From Bog-532 sp963720945 (lineage in GTDB: Bacteria > Actinomycetota > Actinomycetes > Streptosporangiales > Streptosporangiaceae), in assembly GCA_963720945.1 (NCBI GenBank), contig CAVRHH010000005.1:124001-188000 (forward strand): a stretch of DNA of 64,000 nucleotides. The letters are read 5' to 3'. The position numbers and the translations under genes are program-made. Numbering within the stretch: position 1 is the stretch's first letter; every line of letters begins with the position of its first letter. The notes below the pieces were generated by a model. That model ran no database searches, was not told the DNA's origin, and worked only from the letters and a program-made list of their open reading frames with translations. Below, piece by piece: positions 8,395-16,077 of the stretch.

Positions 8395-8823
8395 TCAGGC
8401 TGCTGCGCTTCGGTGCGACGGCCAGACCCGGCGAATGAACAGATACATCTGGCAGCCCAGGCAGAAGTCGAACGCCGCGTTGAGGAACGCGGCCGCCAGG
8501 GCCAGGGCAGTGCAGGCGATCCCGACGGCGGTGGCACCGGCCGCGTACCCGATCACGCCGATCGCGGCGATGACCAGGCCCACGGCCTGCGCGAACCGCG
8601 GGGGCGCCGCGGGCTCGAAACGCGTTGGCGGTCCCAGGCGGGGCCGGACCAGGAAACGGTAGACCAGCCCGTAGGGCGCGTACCGCATCCCGGCGATCGC
8701 GCCGACCGCGAACACCAGCGTCTGGGCGAGCAGCAGCCAGACGCTGGTGGTCGCCAGGGCCAGGGCAAGCACGACGGTCGTGATGATCGCGCCGAATCTG
8801 GGCCCTCTGGCGTCGATGTCCAT
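8395..8823 (-). CDS. DUF4395 membrane protein
   Basis: 142 residues starting at MDIDARGPRFGA, which matches the family start better than an upstream in-frame Met at 8877. Four hydrophobic segments are visible (ITTVVLALALATTSVWLLLA, TLVFAVGAIAGM, AVGLVIAAIGVIGYAAG, ACTALALAAAFLNAAF), with a conserved C-terminal FCLGCQMY carrying a Cys pair next to the membrane. Members of this family occur next to thioredoxin and rhodanese genes in actinobacteria, as here. The Cys-x-x-Cys suggests thiol or persulfide chemistry at the membrane; this is inference. Confidence 0.85.
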   Translation of the reverse strand: MDIDARGPRFGAIITTVVLALALATTSVWLLLAQTLVFAVGAIAGMRYAPYGLVYRFLVRPRLGPPTRFEPAAPPRFAQAVGLVIAAIGVIGYAAGATAVGIACTALALAAAFLNAAFDFCLGCQMYLFIRRVWPSHRSAAA

Positions 8824-8993
8824 GGTTGCGCTCCTTAATGCGGACGGGTGTTCCCCTGCGGGCTCACGGCAGGCCACGGCCCGGTACAGGCATACGCCTG
8901 CCTGGGTGATCGCTGGCCAGCAGCGTTGCGGGAATCAGTAGCCCGGGTGGTGAGGCCGTCGCGACGGCCCGGCCGTGGCCTAGCCGCGGGCTG

Positions 8994-9086
8994 CTAACGG
9001 GGAGACGGCCGACACAGCGCGGTCGCCACGCGGCAGAAATCCACCGCGCGCCGCTTCGTCAGCCGCTGCGCTGTCCCGGAAAGCAC
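8994..9086 (-). CDS. Putative Cys-containing leader peptide of the sulfur operon
   Basis: A 30-codon frame from GTG ends in LTKRRAVDFCRVATALCRP followed by SPR. The stretch R-[AH]-V-D-[FL]-C-R-V-x(3)-C matches the short putative leader peptides often found before sulfate/sulfur genes in actinobacteria. The GTG lies exactly seven bases after a TANNNT -10 element, so the mRNA is probably leaderless. It precedes DUF4395-sseA-DUF1416 on the same strand by 170 bp. Known Cys-rich leaderless peptides in mycobacteria act as cysteine-responsive attenuators; a similar role is inferred here. Confidence 0.7.
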   Translation of the reverse strand: MLSGTAQRLTKRRAVDFCRVATALCRPSPR

Positions 9087-9093
9087 GTAGACG

Positions 9094-9122
9094 ATGGTAT
9101 GCGGCGTCGGCGCGGCTGTCAC
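9094..9122 (-). promoter_or_regulatory. Leaderless promoter for the sulfur operon
   Basis: On the minus strand a -35 element GTGACA (9122-9117), a 17-base spacer and a -10 element TACCAT (9099-9094) are followed seven bases later by the leader peptide GTG. Spacing fits a housekeeping sigma promoter with the transcript starting at the GTG. Confidence 0.6.
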
Positions 9123-9191
9123 GCCCCGCCCGGCCACGTTGTATGCCATTATCGACTGTTTTAGTGGGTTAATAGGCTGAACTGGCACTGT

Positions 9192-9704
9192 TCAGTCCCC
9201 TGCCGGGTCTACGGCCGCTGCGCCGCCGGTTCCGGCGCGGTGCTGGCCGCCCGCCAGCTGACCGAGCGCGGCGATGACGTCCGCCTTGCGCGGCTGGCCG
9301 CTCGCCCTGCGCGCGATCGCCCCGTCCGGGCCCAGCACGAGGACGGTGGGCGTGGAGAAGATGTTCAGCCGGCGCACCAGGTCCAGCCGGGACTCGGCGT
9401 CGAGCTCCACATGATGCACGCCGTCCATCATCGCCGCGACCTCGCCGAGAATCTGCCGGGTGGCGCGGCACGGCGCGCAGAAGGCGCTGGAGAACTGGAC
9501 CAACGTCGCCTGCGCCCCGAGATCGTGCCGCAGGTCCGCCGCGGTCAGGACGTCACCGGCCGCCGATGCGGCGGGGCCGGCCAGCCCGGGAGCCGGGCCG
9601 GGCGTTCCGGCGACGCGGAGTTTCCCCTGCCTCCGGCGCCAGCCCACGCCGAGCGGTGTCACCAGGGCCAGCACCGCGATCAGCGTTATCACTCCTGCGG
9701 TCAT
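9192..9704 (-). CDS. Membrane-anchored thioredoxin-family protein
   Basis: About 170 residues. An N-terminal membrane anchor (GVITLIAVLALVTPLGVGWR) is followed by a flexible Gly/Pro/Ala linker and a thioredoxin domain with the redox motif FCAPC (Cys76 and Cys79), the Asp/Glu-rich second strand and the cis-Pro region STPTVLVLG. The fold would face the cell exterior if the anchor is oriented N-in. It lies upstream of the leader peptide and DUF4395-sseA, the common actinobacterial arrangement. The start is uncertain: GTG at 9719 adds five residues. Confidence 0.85.
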   Translation of the reverse strand: MTAGVITLIAVLALVTPLGVGWRRRQGKLRVAGTPGPAPGLAGPAASAAGDVLTAADLRHDLGAQATLVQFSSAFCAPCRATRQILGEVAAMMDGVHHVELDAESRLDLVRRLNIFSTPTVLVLGPDGAIARRASGQPRKADVIAALGQLAGGQHRAGTGGAAAVDPAGD

Positions 9705-9742
9705 ACTCCCTAAAGGCACGGGACGGCCGCTGGCATTCCGCG

Positions 9743-9847
9743 CGGCTGCTCAGCGCGGGACGGCGGCTGCTCAGCGCGGGACGGCGGCTGCTCAGCGCGG
9801 GACGGCGGCTGCTCAGCGCGGGACGGCGGCTGCTCAGCGCGGGACGA
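9743..9847. repeat. Five 21-bp tandem repeats covering the anti-sigma stop codon
   Basis: Five copies of a 21-bp unit (CGGCTGCTCAGCGCGGGACG plus G) run from 9743 to 9847. Read on the minus strand each copy contains CCG CGC TGA, the last codons and stop of the anti-sigma gene, so the C-terminal VPR-stop is repeated five times in the same frame. The copies are virtually identical except the gene-proximal one, implying recent expansion. Confidence 0.9.
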
Positions 9848-10556
9848 AGGTGGCGAGCTGCCGGTTGCCGGCCGTCACGTCGAAGCCCTGCACCTGTGAA
9901 GCCGCCACCCACGACGAGCCCGGGTACCAGGCTGTTGCGGCATCGCTGGCCACCGTCCAGGCGGCCGCCGCCAGGTGCACGCCCTGCGCGTCGGTCACCC
10001 ACAGCTGGCACGTCGTGCCGGTGGGCACGCCGGTGACGTGGATGTCCATCGCCGTGCCCCACGGCTCCTTGTTGTACCGGACCGTGGCCGTGATGCCGCT
10101 CAGCGCACTGGTTGTCCGGGCCGTCTGCCAGCTCGCCGGGGGCGAGGAGGCGGAGGCGGACTGACTGGCCGGTCCGGGGCTGGATGAGAGGCGGAACCCG
10201 GCCACGGCTCCGGCCGCAGCGATCACCACCGCCGCAGCGGCCGCCACGGCCTGCCATCGCCGGTTCCGGCGGCGCCGGGCGGCGGTCAGGCTCAGCACGG
10301 ACTCGACGAAATCCGCGGGCGGCGCCGCGCCGGCGGGAACCGGCTCGGCGTCCTCACCCGAAATGCGGCCCACCTCGTCCGCGCTGACCCGGGACAGGAG
10401 AGCCGGGAGACCTGCCAGGCCGGCCAGCTCGTCGCGGCACTCACGGCATCCCGTGACGTGCCGGTCCACCTGGGACCGTTCGGCCGGATCGATCGCGCCG
10501 AGCACGTAGACCCCGAGCGCCTGCCGGGTATCTGTGCAATCCCACGCCGGCGTCAT
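9834..10556 (-). CDS. Membrane anti-sigma factor with zinc-finger (ZAS) domain
   Basis: 240 residues from the ATG overlapping the sigma gene stop. The N-terminal zinc-binding anti-sigma motif HVTGCRECRDELAGL (His-x3-Cys-x2-Cys) holds the sigma factor. A transmembrane helix (WQAVAAAAAVVIAAAGAVAG, about residues 115-135) follows, then an extracytoplasmic domain with GTTCQLWVTDAQGV and ASQVQGFDVTAG typical of RslA/RskA-like proteins. Loss of zinc on oxidation or regulated proteolysis is the usual release route. The gene ends in the 21-bp repeat array. Confidence 0.9.
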   Translation of the reverse strand: MTPAWDCTDTRQALGVYVLGAIDPAERSQVDRHVTGCRECRDELAGLAGLPALLSRVSADEVGRISGEDAEPVPAGAAPPADFVESVLSLTAARRRRNRRWQAVAAAAAVVIAAAGAVAGFRLSSSPGPASQSASASSPPASWQTARTTSALSGITATVRYNKEPWGTAMDIHVTGVPTGTTCQLWVTDAQGVHLAAAAWTVASDAATAWYPGSSWVAASQVQGFDVTAGNRQLATFVPR

Positions 10557-11125
10557 GGCGCCAGTCCTCTCTCCTCCAGGGCAAGCTTCAGCGCCTTGAG
10601 CGCGTAGAAGGTGCGGGACTTCACCGTGCCGGAGGGAATCCCGAGGGTGGCCGCCGCCTCGGCGACGGAGCAGCCACGGTAGTAGGTCTCGATGATCACG
10701 CGCCGATGGTCGGGCCGCAGCGCCGCGAGCGCGTCCGCGACCGCCCACGATTCCAGCGCCCGGTCGGCGTCGTCGGCGGCCGGCACCAGCTCGAGCGCGG
10801 CCTGGCCGACCTCGGGCGGCCGTGACTGCCTGGCCCGGTACGCATCGACGGCGAGGTTCCGCGCGACCGCGAACAGCCAGGGCCGGGCCGGCCGGTCGGC
10901 CAGCGCCTCCGGGTGCCGCCAGGCACGTACCACCGTTTCCTGCACAAGGTCCTCCGCCCGCTGCCGGTCACCCCCGGTGAGGTGAAGCGCATAGCGGAGG
11001 AGAGCGCCGCCATGCTCGGCGTAAAGCGCCCGAATGTATGCCTCATCGGCTACCGCGCCCGGCTGGGCGGCGGATCCCGAGCCTGCCACGTTAGGGGATA
11101 CGCCTCCGGGCCCGGATCGGTTCAC
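10553..11125 (-). CDS. ECF RNA polymerase sigma factor
   Basis: 190 residues. Sigma region 2 includes YALHLTGGDRQRAEDLVQET and WLFAVARNLAVDAYRAR; region 4 includes LAALRPDHRRVIIETYYRGC and the helix-turn-helix VAEAAATLGIPSGTVKSRT. The layout, with an RslA-like zinc anti-sigma coded immediately downstream by a 4-base overlap, resembles the SigL/RslA pair of mycobacteria, though the exact class is inference. Auto-regulation of the pair is usual in this group. Confidence 0.9.
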   Translation of the reverse strand: MNRSGPGGVSPNVAGSGSAAQPGAVADEAYIRALYAEHGGALLRYALHLTGGDRQRAEDLVQETVVRAWRHPEALADRPARPWLFAVARNLAVDAYRARQSRPPEVGQAALELVPAADDADRALESWAVADALAALRPDHRRVIIETYYRGCSVAEAAATLGIPSGTVKSRTFYALKALKLALEERGLAP

Positions 11126-11204
11126 GACACGCCGGCAATTCTCTGGCGGCGCGGCCGGCCGCCGCCCGGCCCGGGCGTTTCCCGCCCCGCTAGCGCGACC
11201 CGGA

Positions 11205-11539
11205 TCACGCCCGGCTGGCGAAGGCCACGTCCGCCGCGGACACGCTCACCCGGACCCCGCCTGGGACGACGCTGACGGATCTGACCGCCAGGTGCAGCGG
11301 CAGGCCGGTGACCGGGACGACGAAGCGGAACTGCCCGGCAATCACGCTGGACAGCGCGCTGCTGCCGGACGCCACCGAGACACGGGTCGGGATCACGGCG
11401 ATCCCCGTCCCGGTGGCCGACAGGGCCGCGTCCGCAGACACCGGCTGGCGATCTCGCGGCTGGCCACGACAGCGCCAACCCGGTCCGCGGCCACCAGCAG
11501 GCCGGCCAGGATGATCACGGCAATCAGGAGCTTGCGCAT
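11205..11539 (-). pseudogene. Broken LmeA-like (DUF2993) lipid-binding protein gene
   Basis: An ATG at 11539 opens MRKLLIAVIILAGLLVAADR, a typical LmeA-family membrane anchor, continuing to VVASREIAS. After about 33 codons the frame is lost; in the next frame the sequence reads SADAALSATGTGIAVIP and ends in LPLHLAVRSVSVVPGGVRV, the C-terminal end of the same family. The total is about 111 codons against about 230 normally, so the central part is deleted and the frame is shifted. LmeA proteins handle phospholipid/lipomannan in the cell envelope. The gene is unlikely to be functional. Confidence 0.65.
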
Positions 11540-11657
11540 CGGTAGGGGAGATTACCGGCAGGAGCCTGTAGGTAAACGGGGCATTCCGTGCGCCCGGCTC
11601 ACGGCGCGGGCCGGCGCGGGCGGCGGCTGGGCCGCCGGGCCCGCGGGGGCGTGACCG

Positions 11658-11918
11658 CTAACCGCCGGCGAAAGGCGGCAGCACCTCGATCACCGCCGTC
11701 TCCGGCAGGCTGATCTCCTGGTGCGGCCGGACCCCGGCGGACTTGCCGTCGATGAGAAACGATGACCTGGCCAGCACGCCGCGCAGCCGGTCGCCCCGCT
11801 CGCGGCCCCGGTTGTCCAGGGCAGCGGCCAGCGCGTCCGCAAGCGTCCCGGCCTCAATCGACTCTGCGGCGACGCCCGCGGCATCCTTCGCCGCCGCCCA
11901 GTAGCGGATGGTCACCAT
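11658..11918 (-). CDS. MoaD/ThiS-family sulfur-carrier protein
   Basis: 86 residues from MVTIRYWAAAKDAAG; ATG at 11924 is two codons earlier. The beta-grasp fold is indicated by the first strand VTIRYWAAAKDAAG, the FLIDGKSAG strand and the C-terminal tail VIEVLPPFAGG ending in Gly-Gly, which is the site adenylated and thiocarboxylated by MoeB/ThiF-type enzymes. It supplies sulfur for molybdopterin or related cofactors. It is divergent from glnR and about 120 bp from it. No MoaE or adenylating enzyme is in the window, so the exact pathway is open. Confidence 0.8.
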   Translation of the reverse strand: MVTIRYWAAAKDAAGVAAESIEAGTLADALAAALDNRGRERGDRLRGVLARSSFLIDGKSAGVRPHQEISLPETAVIEVLPPFAGG

Positions 11919-12036
11919 GGCCATATCGGCTATCCTTACCGACAATGGGATCCGGGCGACGCTGCCCCCGGGTCCCTCTGTGTTTTAACAGGTTAGTGCC
12001 CGTGCGCTGGGCGCCGTGAAGTGGAGGTGGAACCGC

Positions 12037-12885
12037 TTGAGCGATCTGCTCCTGCTGACCGGGACGCTGGAACCGTCCACGGAAGTCCTGCCTGCCCTTG
12101 GCTTGCTGCTGCACTCGGTCCGCGTCATGCCGCCGGAAGCCTCGGCCCTGATCGACGCTCCTCCCGGGGAAGTGGTCCTGGTCGACGCGCGGCGCGACCT
12201 GGCCCATGGTAAGAGCATCTGCAAGCTGCTGCTGACCACCGGGCTGGACTGCCCGATGCTGATCATCGTCACCGAAGGCGGCCTCGCGGCAGTGAGCGCC
12301 GACTGGGGCGCTGACGACGTGATCTTGAACACGGCAGGCCCGGCCGAGGTGGAGGCGCGGCTGCGGCTGACGCTGGGGCGCCGGGCCCGGAATGCGGCTG
12401 CGGACGCGCCCGACGAGATCAGGTCGGGGGATCTCACCATCGATGAGGCCACCTATTCCGCGCGGCTGCGCGGGCGGGCGCTGGACCTCACGTTCAAGGA
12501 GTTCGAGCTGCTGAAGTTCCTCGCCCAGCATCCGGGACGTGTCTTCACCCGGGCCCACCTGCTCCAGGAGGTCTGGGGGTATGACTACTTCGGCGGCACC
12601 CGGACGGTCGACGTGCACGTCCGCCGGCTGCGCGCCAAGCTCGGCACCGAGCATGAGGCGCTGATCGGTACCGTACGGAATGTCGGTTACCGCTTCGTGC
12701 CGTTCAAGGGTGTCAGCGACGACCAGCGGGACGACCAGCACGCGGGAGACGATGAACACGACCCCGGACCCGACGACGACGCCGACTTCAGTGGCGTCGC
12801 CGGATTCGACGGCGACCGCAGCCCCCGGCCCGCTACCGGTACCACCGGCGGCTCAGCCCTCGGCGCCGCGCCCACCGGACGGTGA
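12037..12885 (+). CDS. glnR: Nitrogen regulator GlnR (orphan OmpR-type response regulator)
   Basis: 282 residues from TTG at 12037, preceded by GGAGGTGG. The sequence is strikingly like Streptomyces GlnR: LEPSTEVLPALGLLLHSVRV at the N-terminus, VVLVDARRDLAHGKS, LIIVTEGGLAAVSADWG, and the winged helix DLTFKEFELLKFLAQHPGRV with GYDYFGGTRTVDVHVRRLRA. The receiver lacks the normal acidic phosphorylation pocket, as in other GlnR proteins, which act as dimers without a cognate kinase. It controls glnA, amtB-glnK and nitrogen assimilation genes. The C-terminal 45 residues (Asp-rich tail) overlap mshD by 134 bases and are not conserved. Confidence 0.92.
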   Translation: MSDLLLLTGTLEPSTEVLPALGLLLHSVRVMPPEASALIDAPPGEVVLVDARRDLAHGKSICKLLLTTGLDCPMLIIVTEGGLAAVSADWGADDVILNTAGPAEVEARLRLTLGRRARNAAADAPDEIRSGDLTIDEATYSARLRGRALDLTFKEFELLKFLAQHPGRVFTRAHLLQEVWGYDYFGGTRTVDVHVRRLRAKLGTEHEALIGTVRNVGYRFVPFKGVSDDQRDDQHAGDDEHDPGPDDDADFSGVAGFDGDRSPRPATGTTGGSALGAAPTGR

Positions 12886-13783
12886 CCAGGCCCTTCCGCG
12901 GATCTCGGCCGGCCCGCTGAGCCCGGCACAGCGGGAGCAGGTGCTCTGCCTGACCGGCGCGGCGACCGCCGGTGACGGGGTGGCGCCATTGTCCGAGCAC
13001 GTCATGCTGCACGTCCGTTACGGCGGCACGGCCGGCTTGGACCTCACCGCGGAGGCAGGCAGCCCGGCCGAGCGCGTCGTTGGCTATGCCCACGTGGACC
13101 GGGACGACTCCGGTGCCGCCAGCGGCGAACTGGTGGTCGATCCCGGCTACCGCCGCAACGGGGCCGGGCGGGCCCTCGTGACCGCGCTGGCGGCTGCGGC
13201 CGGAGAGCGGCCACTGCGCGTGTGGGCCCACGGCGATCTCCCGGCCGCGGTGGCCCTGGCCAGGGCCACCGGGCTGCGCCGGGTCCGCGCTCTGTGGCAG
13301 ATGCGGCGATCGCTGCTGGACCCGCTGCCGGACGCGCCGGTGCCGGGGGATGTCAGGCTCCGCACGTTCGTACCGGGCAGGGACGAAGGCAGCTGGCTGC
13401 GGCTCAACGCCCTGGCGTTCGCCCGTCACCCCGAGCAAGGTGCCTGGACCCGCTCTGACCTGAGTGTGCGCGAGCAGGAAGAGTGGTTCGATCCGGCCGG
13501 GTTCTTCCTGGCCGAGCGCGACGGCCGGCTCGTCGGCTTCCACTGGACGAAGGTGCACGACGGTACGACCGGTGAGGTGTACGTGGTCGGCGTCGACCCC
13601 GCCGCCCACGGGGGCGGCCTCGGCCGCGCGCTCACGGTGGCCGGGCTGCGCTACCTGGGAGAGGACAGAGGCCTGACCGACGTGATCCTCTACGTGGATG
13701 AGACCAATCGCGCCGCGGTCCGGATGTACGAGGCGCTGGGTTTCACCCGCGCGGCCACCGACGTCATGTACGGCACCGGCTGA
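12752..13783 (+). CDS. mshD: Mycothiol synthase MshD
   Basis: 343 residues with two GNAT domains. The first (about residues 50-180) has the acetyl-CoA loop YRRNGAGRALVTAL; the second (about 190-340) has GVDPAAHGGGLGRALTVAGL and the closing strand VRMYEALGFTRAATDVMY. MshD acetylates the cysteinyl amine of Cys-GlcN-Ins as the last step of mycothiol synthesis, confirming an actinobacterium. The ATG at 12752 gives an extra Pro/Thr-rich N-terminus of about 45 residues and overlaps glnR; the conserved part begins near LPRISAGPLSPAQREQVL. Location after glnR resembles other actinobacteria. Confidence 0.93.
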   Translation: MNTTPDPTTTPTSVASPDSTATAAPGPLPVPPAAQPSAPRPPDGDQALPRISAGPLSPAQREQVLCLTGAATAGDGVAPLSEHVMLHVRYGGTAGLDLTAEAGSPAERVVGYAHVDRDDSGAASGELVVDPGYRRNGAGRALVTALAAAAGERPLRVWAHGDLPAAVALARATGLRRVRALWQMRRSLLDPLPDAPVPGDVRLRTFVPGRDEGSWLRLNALAFARHPEQGAWTRSDLSVREQEEWFDPAGFFLAERDGRLVGFHWTKVHDGTTGEVYVVGVDPAAHGGGLGRALTVAGLRYLGEDRGLTDVILYVDETNRAAVRMYEALGFTRAATDVMYGTG

Positions 13784-13821
13784 CCATATCCGGCGGCCGG
13801 TCGCAGGCGGAGCGCTGGCTG

Positions 13822-13995
13822 TCAGGCGATCCGGCCGAGAACCTTGACCGCCGGGCGCACGCCGAGAACCTCGTCCAGTTCCTCGTTGGTCAGCGGGCCA
13901 TCGCTGGCGGCCACCGCCCCAAGAACCTCGGCGTAGAGCTCGATCTCGTCAAGAGCTACCCGGTCGTGAACACGAAGATCGACGTACTCTGGCAC
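13822..13995 (-). CDS. Small hypothetical protein
   Basis: 57 residues; the GTG at 13995 lies eight bases after GGAGG, better spaced than the GTG at 14004. The protein is acidic and helical (LDEIELYAEVLGAVAASDGP, LTNEELDEVLGV). It reads like the small conserved proteins next to actinobacterial regulators, with one possible helix-turn-helix-like end. No function can be assigned. Confidence 0.6.
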   Translation of the reverse strand: MPEYVDLRVHDRVALDEIELYAEVLGAVAASDGPLTNEELDEVLGVRPAVKVLGRIA

Positions 13996-14004
13996 CGCGT
14001 TCAC

Positions 14005-14563
14005 CTCCGTCGCCGCTGACGCTTTCCCTACGCCTGTCAGGCTACGCCGTGTCGCGGCCCGTCCGCATGACCCATCAGGGCCATTCTGGGATCACCCTCC
14101 GGTGTGGTTTTACCCAGACCCGGGGTCACAATTCCGCGAAATAACCCATATTCCGCGCGGCGATCAGGTAGAGAACCGATACAGGACTTGCTGTTCCTTT
14201 TTGTGCATGCACGGACGGGAGGCGCCCGCACACCGGCCCGGCCGGGACCGGGCCCGCGAGCCGGTTACTCGGCACAACCGGCTGGTCTCGGCGGGACGCG
14301 CCGACTAGCCACTTTAAGCGATCGCTTGATGGCTTAACGTAGACGACGGGCCGCTTTACGGGCCCGCAACTTGGTGCATAACGGGGCACTCCGACGTTTC
14401 GGTTGCGCAGAAGGGTCGTTCGGGACAAGAGTCGTGCAGGTATCGATCTCAGTACACCGCACAAGGTTCCCGTTACTATCCCGCGCCTGATGAGCTGGCT
14501 CGCGATAACGTGCCTACAAGATTATTTCCAGCATGCTCCCGGATATAAGGTCTTCGTGAAGCC
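14005..14563. other. Intergenic region before the DivIVA-domain gene
   Basis: About 560 bp without a supported gene. A perfect 12-bp palindrome AAGCGATCGCTT at 14316-14327 sits in a short AT-richer stretch, and GGGCCGCTTTACGGGCCCGC near 14348 could form a small hairpin. Both could be regulator sites or chance. The region probably contains the promoter of the downstream gene. Confidence 0.4.
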
Positions 14564-15907
14564 ATGAACGAAAATAGCGATCTCCTTCCCAATCTCACCT
14601 CCCAAGAAGACGCTTTCGAGGTGCAACTGCGCGGTTACAGCCGGAGGCAGGTAGACGAGTTCGTCGCCCGCTGCCGCAGCCAGGTCCGTGAGCTGGAGGA
14701 ACGGCTCGGCCGCTCTCTGGACGACAGCGAGCAGCTGCGCCAGGAGGTCAAGGCACTCCGCCAGCAGGCACTGGGCAACAGGCCGGCCCACGAGGAGGTC
14801 AGCGAGCGGATCTCCCAGATCCTGAAGCTCGCCGACGACGAGGCCAAGGCACAGAAGACCCGCGCGGACGATGACATCAAGAAGCAGCTGGCCGACGCGC
14901 AGCAGGAAGCCGACCGGACCAAGAAGGAAGCCCGGGACCAGGCCGAGCACATGCTCACCGCCGCCCAGGAGCAGGCTGAGCGAGCGATCTCCACGGCGCG
15001 CGCCGAGGCGGACAAGACCAGGAACGCGGCCCGCGCGGAAGCCGACCACACGACCGGCGACGCGCGCAAGAAGGCGGAAAGCGTTCTGGCGAGCGCCAAG
15101 TCCCAGGCCAAGCAGACCCTGGACGAGGCCACGGCGCGGGCGACAGCGATTCACGACGGCGCCGAGCGCCGGCTGAACCTGCTCAGCACGCGGCACGGCG
15201 AAACCATCCGCCGCCTTACCGAGATCCTGGATGGCGTCTCCGGTCTGGTCGCGGCGGAGACGGCGCGCCTGTCGCTCGAGGACGAGGTGGACCAGAACGT
15301 CGCCAAGGCCATCGCGCAGAAGGCCGCGGAAAGCGCCGCCGCTGACTCATCCGGCCCGAAGGGCGGACCGGCTCCGGGCCGCACCGCGGGTTCAGGGACG
15401 CCGCTGGGCAACGCGGCCGCGGCCGCAACCGGCAGCCAGCGCGGCATCCCCGGGAATGCGCCTGCGGGCCGCCCCGGCAACGGGGCGCGCACGGACAATC
15501 CGGCGGCTGGCCCGGCCCGGACGGCGCCGGTGGCGCCCACCGCGGCTGCCCCGGCCGCCGGCCTGGGCGGCCAGCCGCCCGCGCCAGGACGTGGTGCGCA
15601 CGAGGCGCCGCGCGGCGGTGCGCACGAGGCGCCGCGGGGCTCCCGGCCCGCGGCGGCGCCGCAGGGTGGCCCGGGCATCGGCGACCGGCCGGCCGGCGCG
15701 TCCCGGGTGGCCGGCTCCGGCGCAGCCTCCCCGGCACCGGACGGGCCGGGCGGACCGCGTGCGGCGGACGACCTGGGCGGCACCCGGCGGCCGGGTGGCC
15801 CGGGTAACGGCCACCGGACCAATCCCGACGGCAGCCTGACCGGCAGCATCGACGCGGACGAGGCCACCGAGGGCGTGCGCATCGTCCGGGAGCAGCGCCA
15901 GCACTAG
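14564..15907 (+). CDS. DivIVA-domain coiled-coil protein
   Basis: 447 residues. The N-terminus carries a DivIVA-type membrane-curvature motif (FEVQLRGYSRRQVDEFVARC, about residues 18-37). Residues 40-245 are a long coiled coil rich in Glu, Ala, Arg and Lys (for example EQLRQEVKALRQQALG, AEADKTRNAARAEADHTTG). The last 180 residues are a disordered Pro/Ala/Gly-rich tail containing a duplicated GAHEAPRG unit. Such proteins (Scy/FilP-like) scaffold polar growth and cytoskeletal assembly in mycelial actinomycetes. A strong terminator follows the gene. Confidence 0.85.
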   Translation: MNENSDLLPNLTSQEDAFEVQLRGYSRRQVDEFVARCRSQVRELEERLGRSLDDSEQLRQEVKALRQQALGNRPAHEEVSERISQILKLADDEAKAQKTRADDDIKKQLADAQQEADRTKKEARDQAEHMLTAAQEQAERAISTARAEADKTRNAARAEADHTTGDARKKAESVLASAKSQAKQTLDEATARATAIHDGAERRLNLLSTRHGETIRRLTEILDGVSGLVAAETARLSLEDEVDQNVAKAIAQKAAESAAADSSGPKGGPAPGRTAGSGTPLGNAAAAATGSQRGIPGNAPAGRPGNGARTDNPAAGPARTAPVAPTAAAPAAGLGGQPPAPGRGAHEAPRGGAHEAPRGSRPAAAPQGGPGIGDRPAGASRVAGSGAASPAPDGPGGPRAADDLGGTRRPGGPGNGHRTNPDGSLTGSIDADEATEGVRIVREQRQH

Positions 15908-15925
15908 GCAGGGCACGGCATTAAG

Positions 15926-15954
15926 GGGGCCCGGCGCGAACCGCGCTGGGCCCC
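15926..15954 (+). terminator. Hairpin terminator after the DivIVA-domain gene
   Basis: Stem GGGGCCCGGCGCG pairs with CGCGCTGGGCCCC (one mismatch) around an AAC loop, 19 bp after the stop. No T-tract follows, as is common for high-GC terminators. Confidence 0.55.
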
Positions 15955-16077
15955 GCTGCATCCGCCGACCCAGCCCAGCCCGGGCGGCCCCGGCCCGCTA
16001 TGGGCAGACTTCTGGGTCGCATGTGCCCCAGTTTCTCTGCCCGTAGGTGGCGGGAGACGAGCCGGGCGGCCCCGGCC

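Noticed and set aside
14037..14464. Several frames upstream of the DivIVA-domain gene
   Set aside because: No protein-like features; composition-driven, and the region is better explained as promoter.
15601..15640. GAHEAPRG duplication in the DivIVA-domain protein as a functional motif
   Set aside because: Only two copies in a disordered tail; most likely a small slippage duplication.
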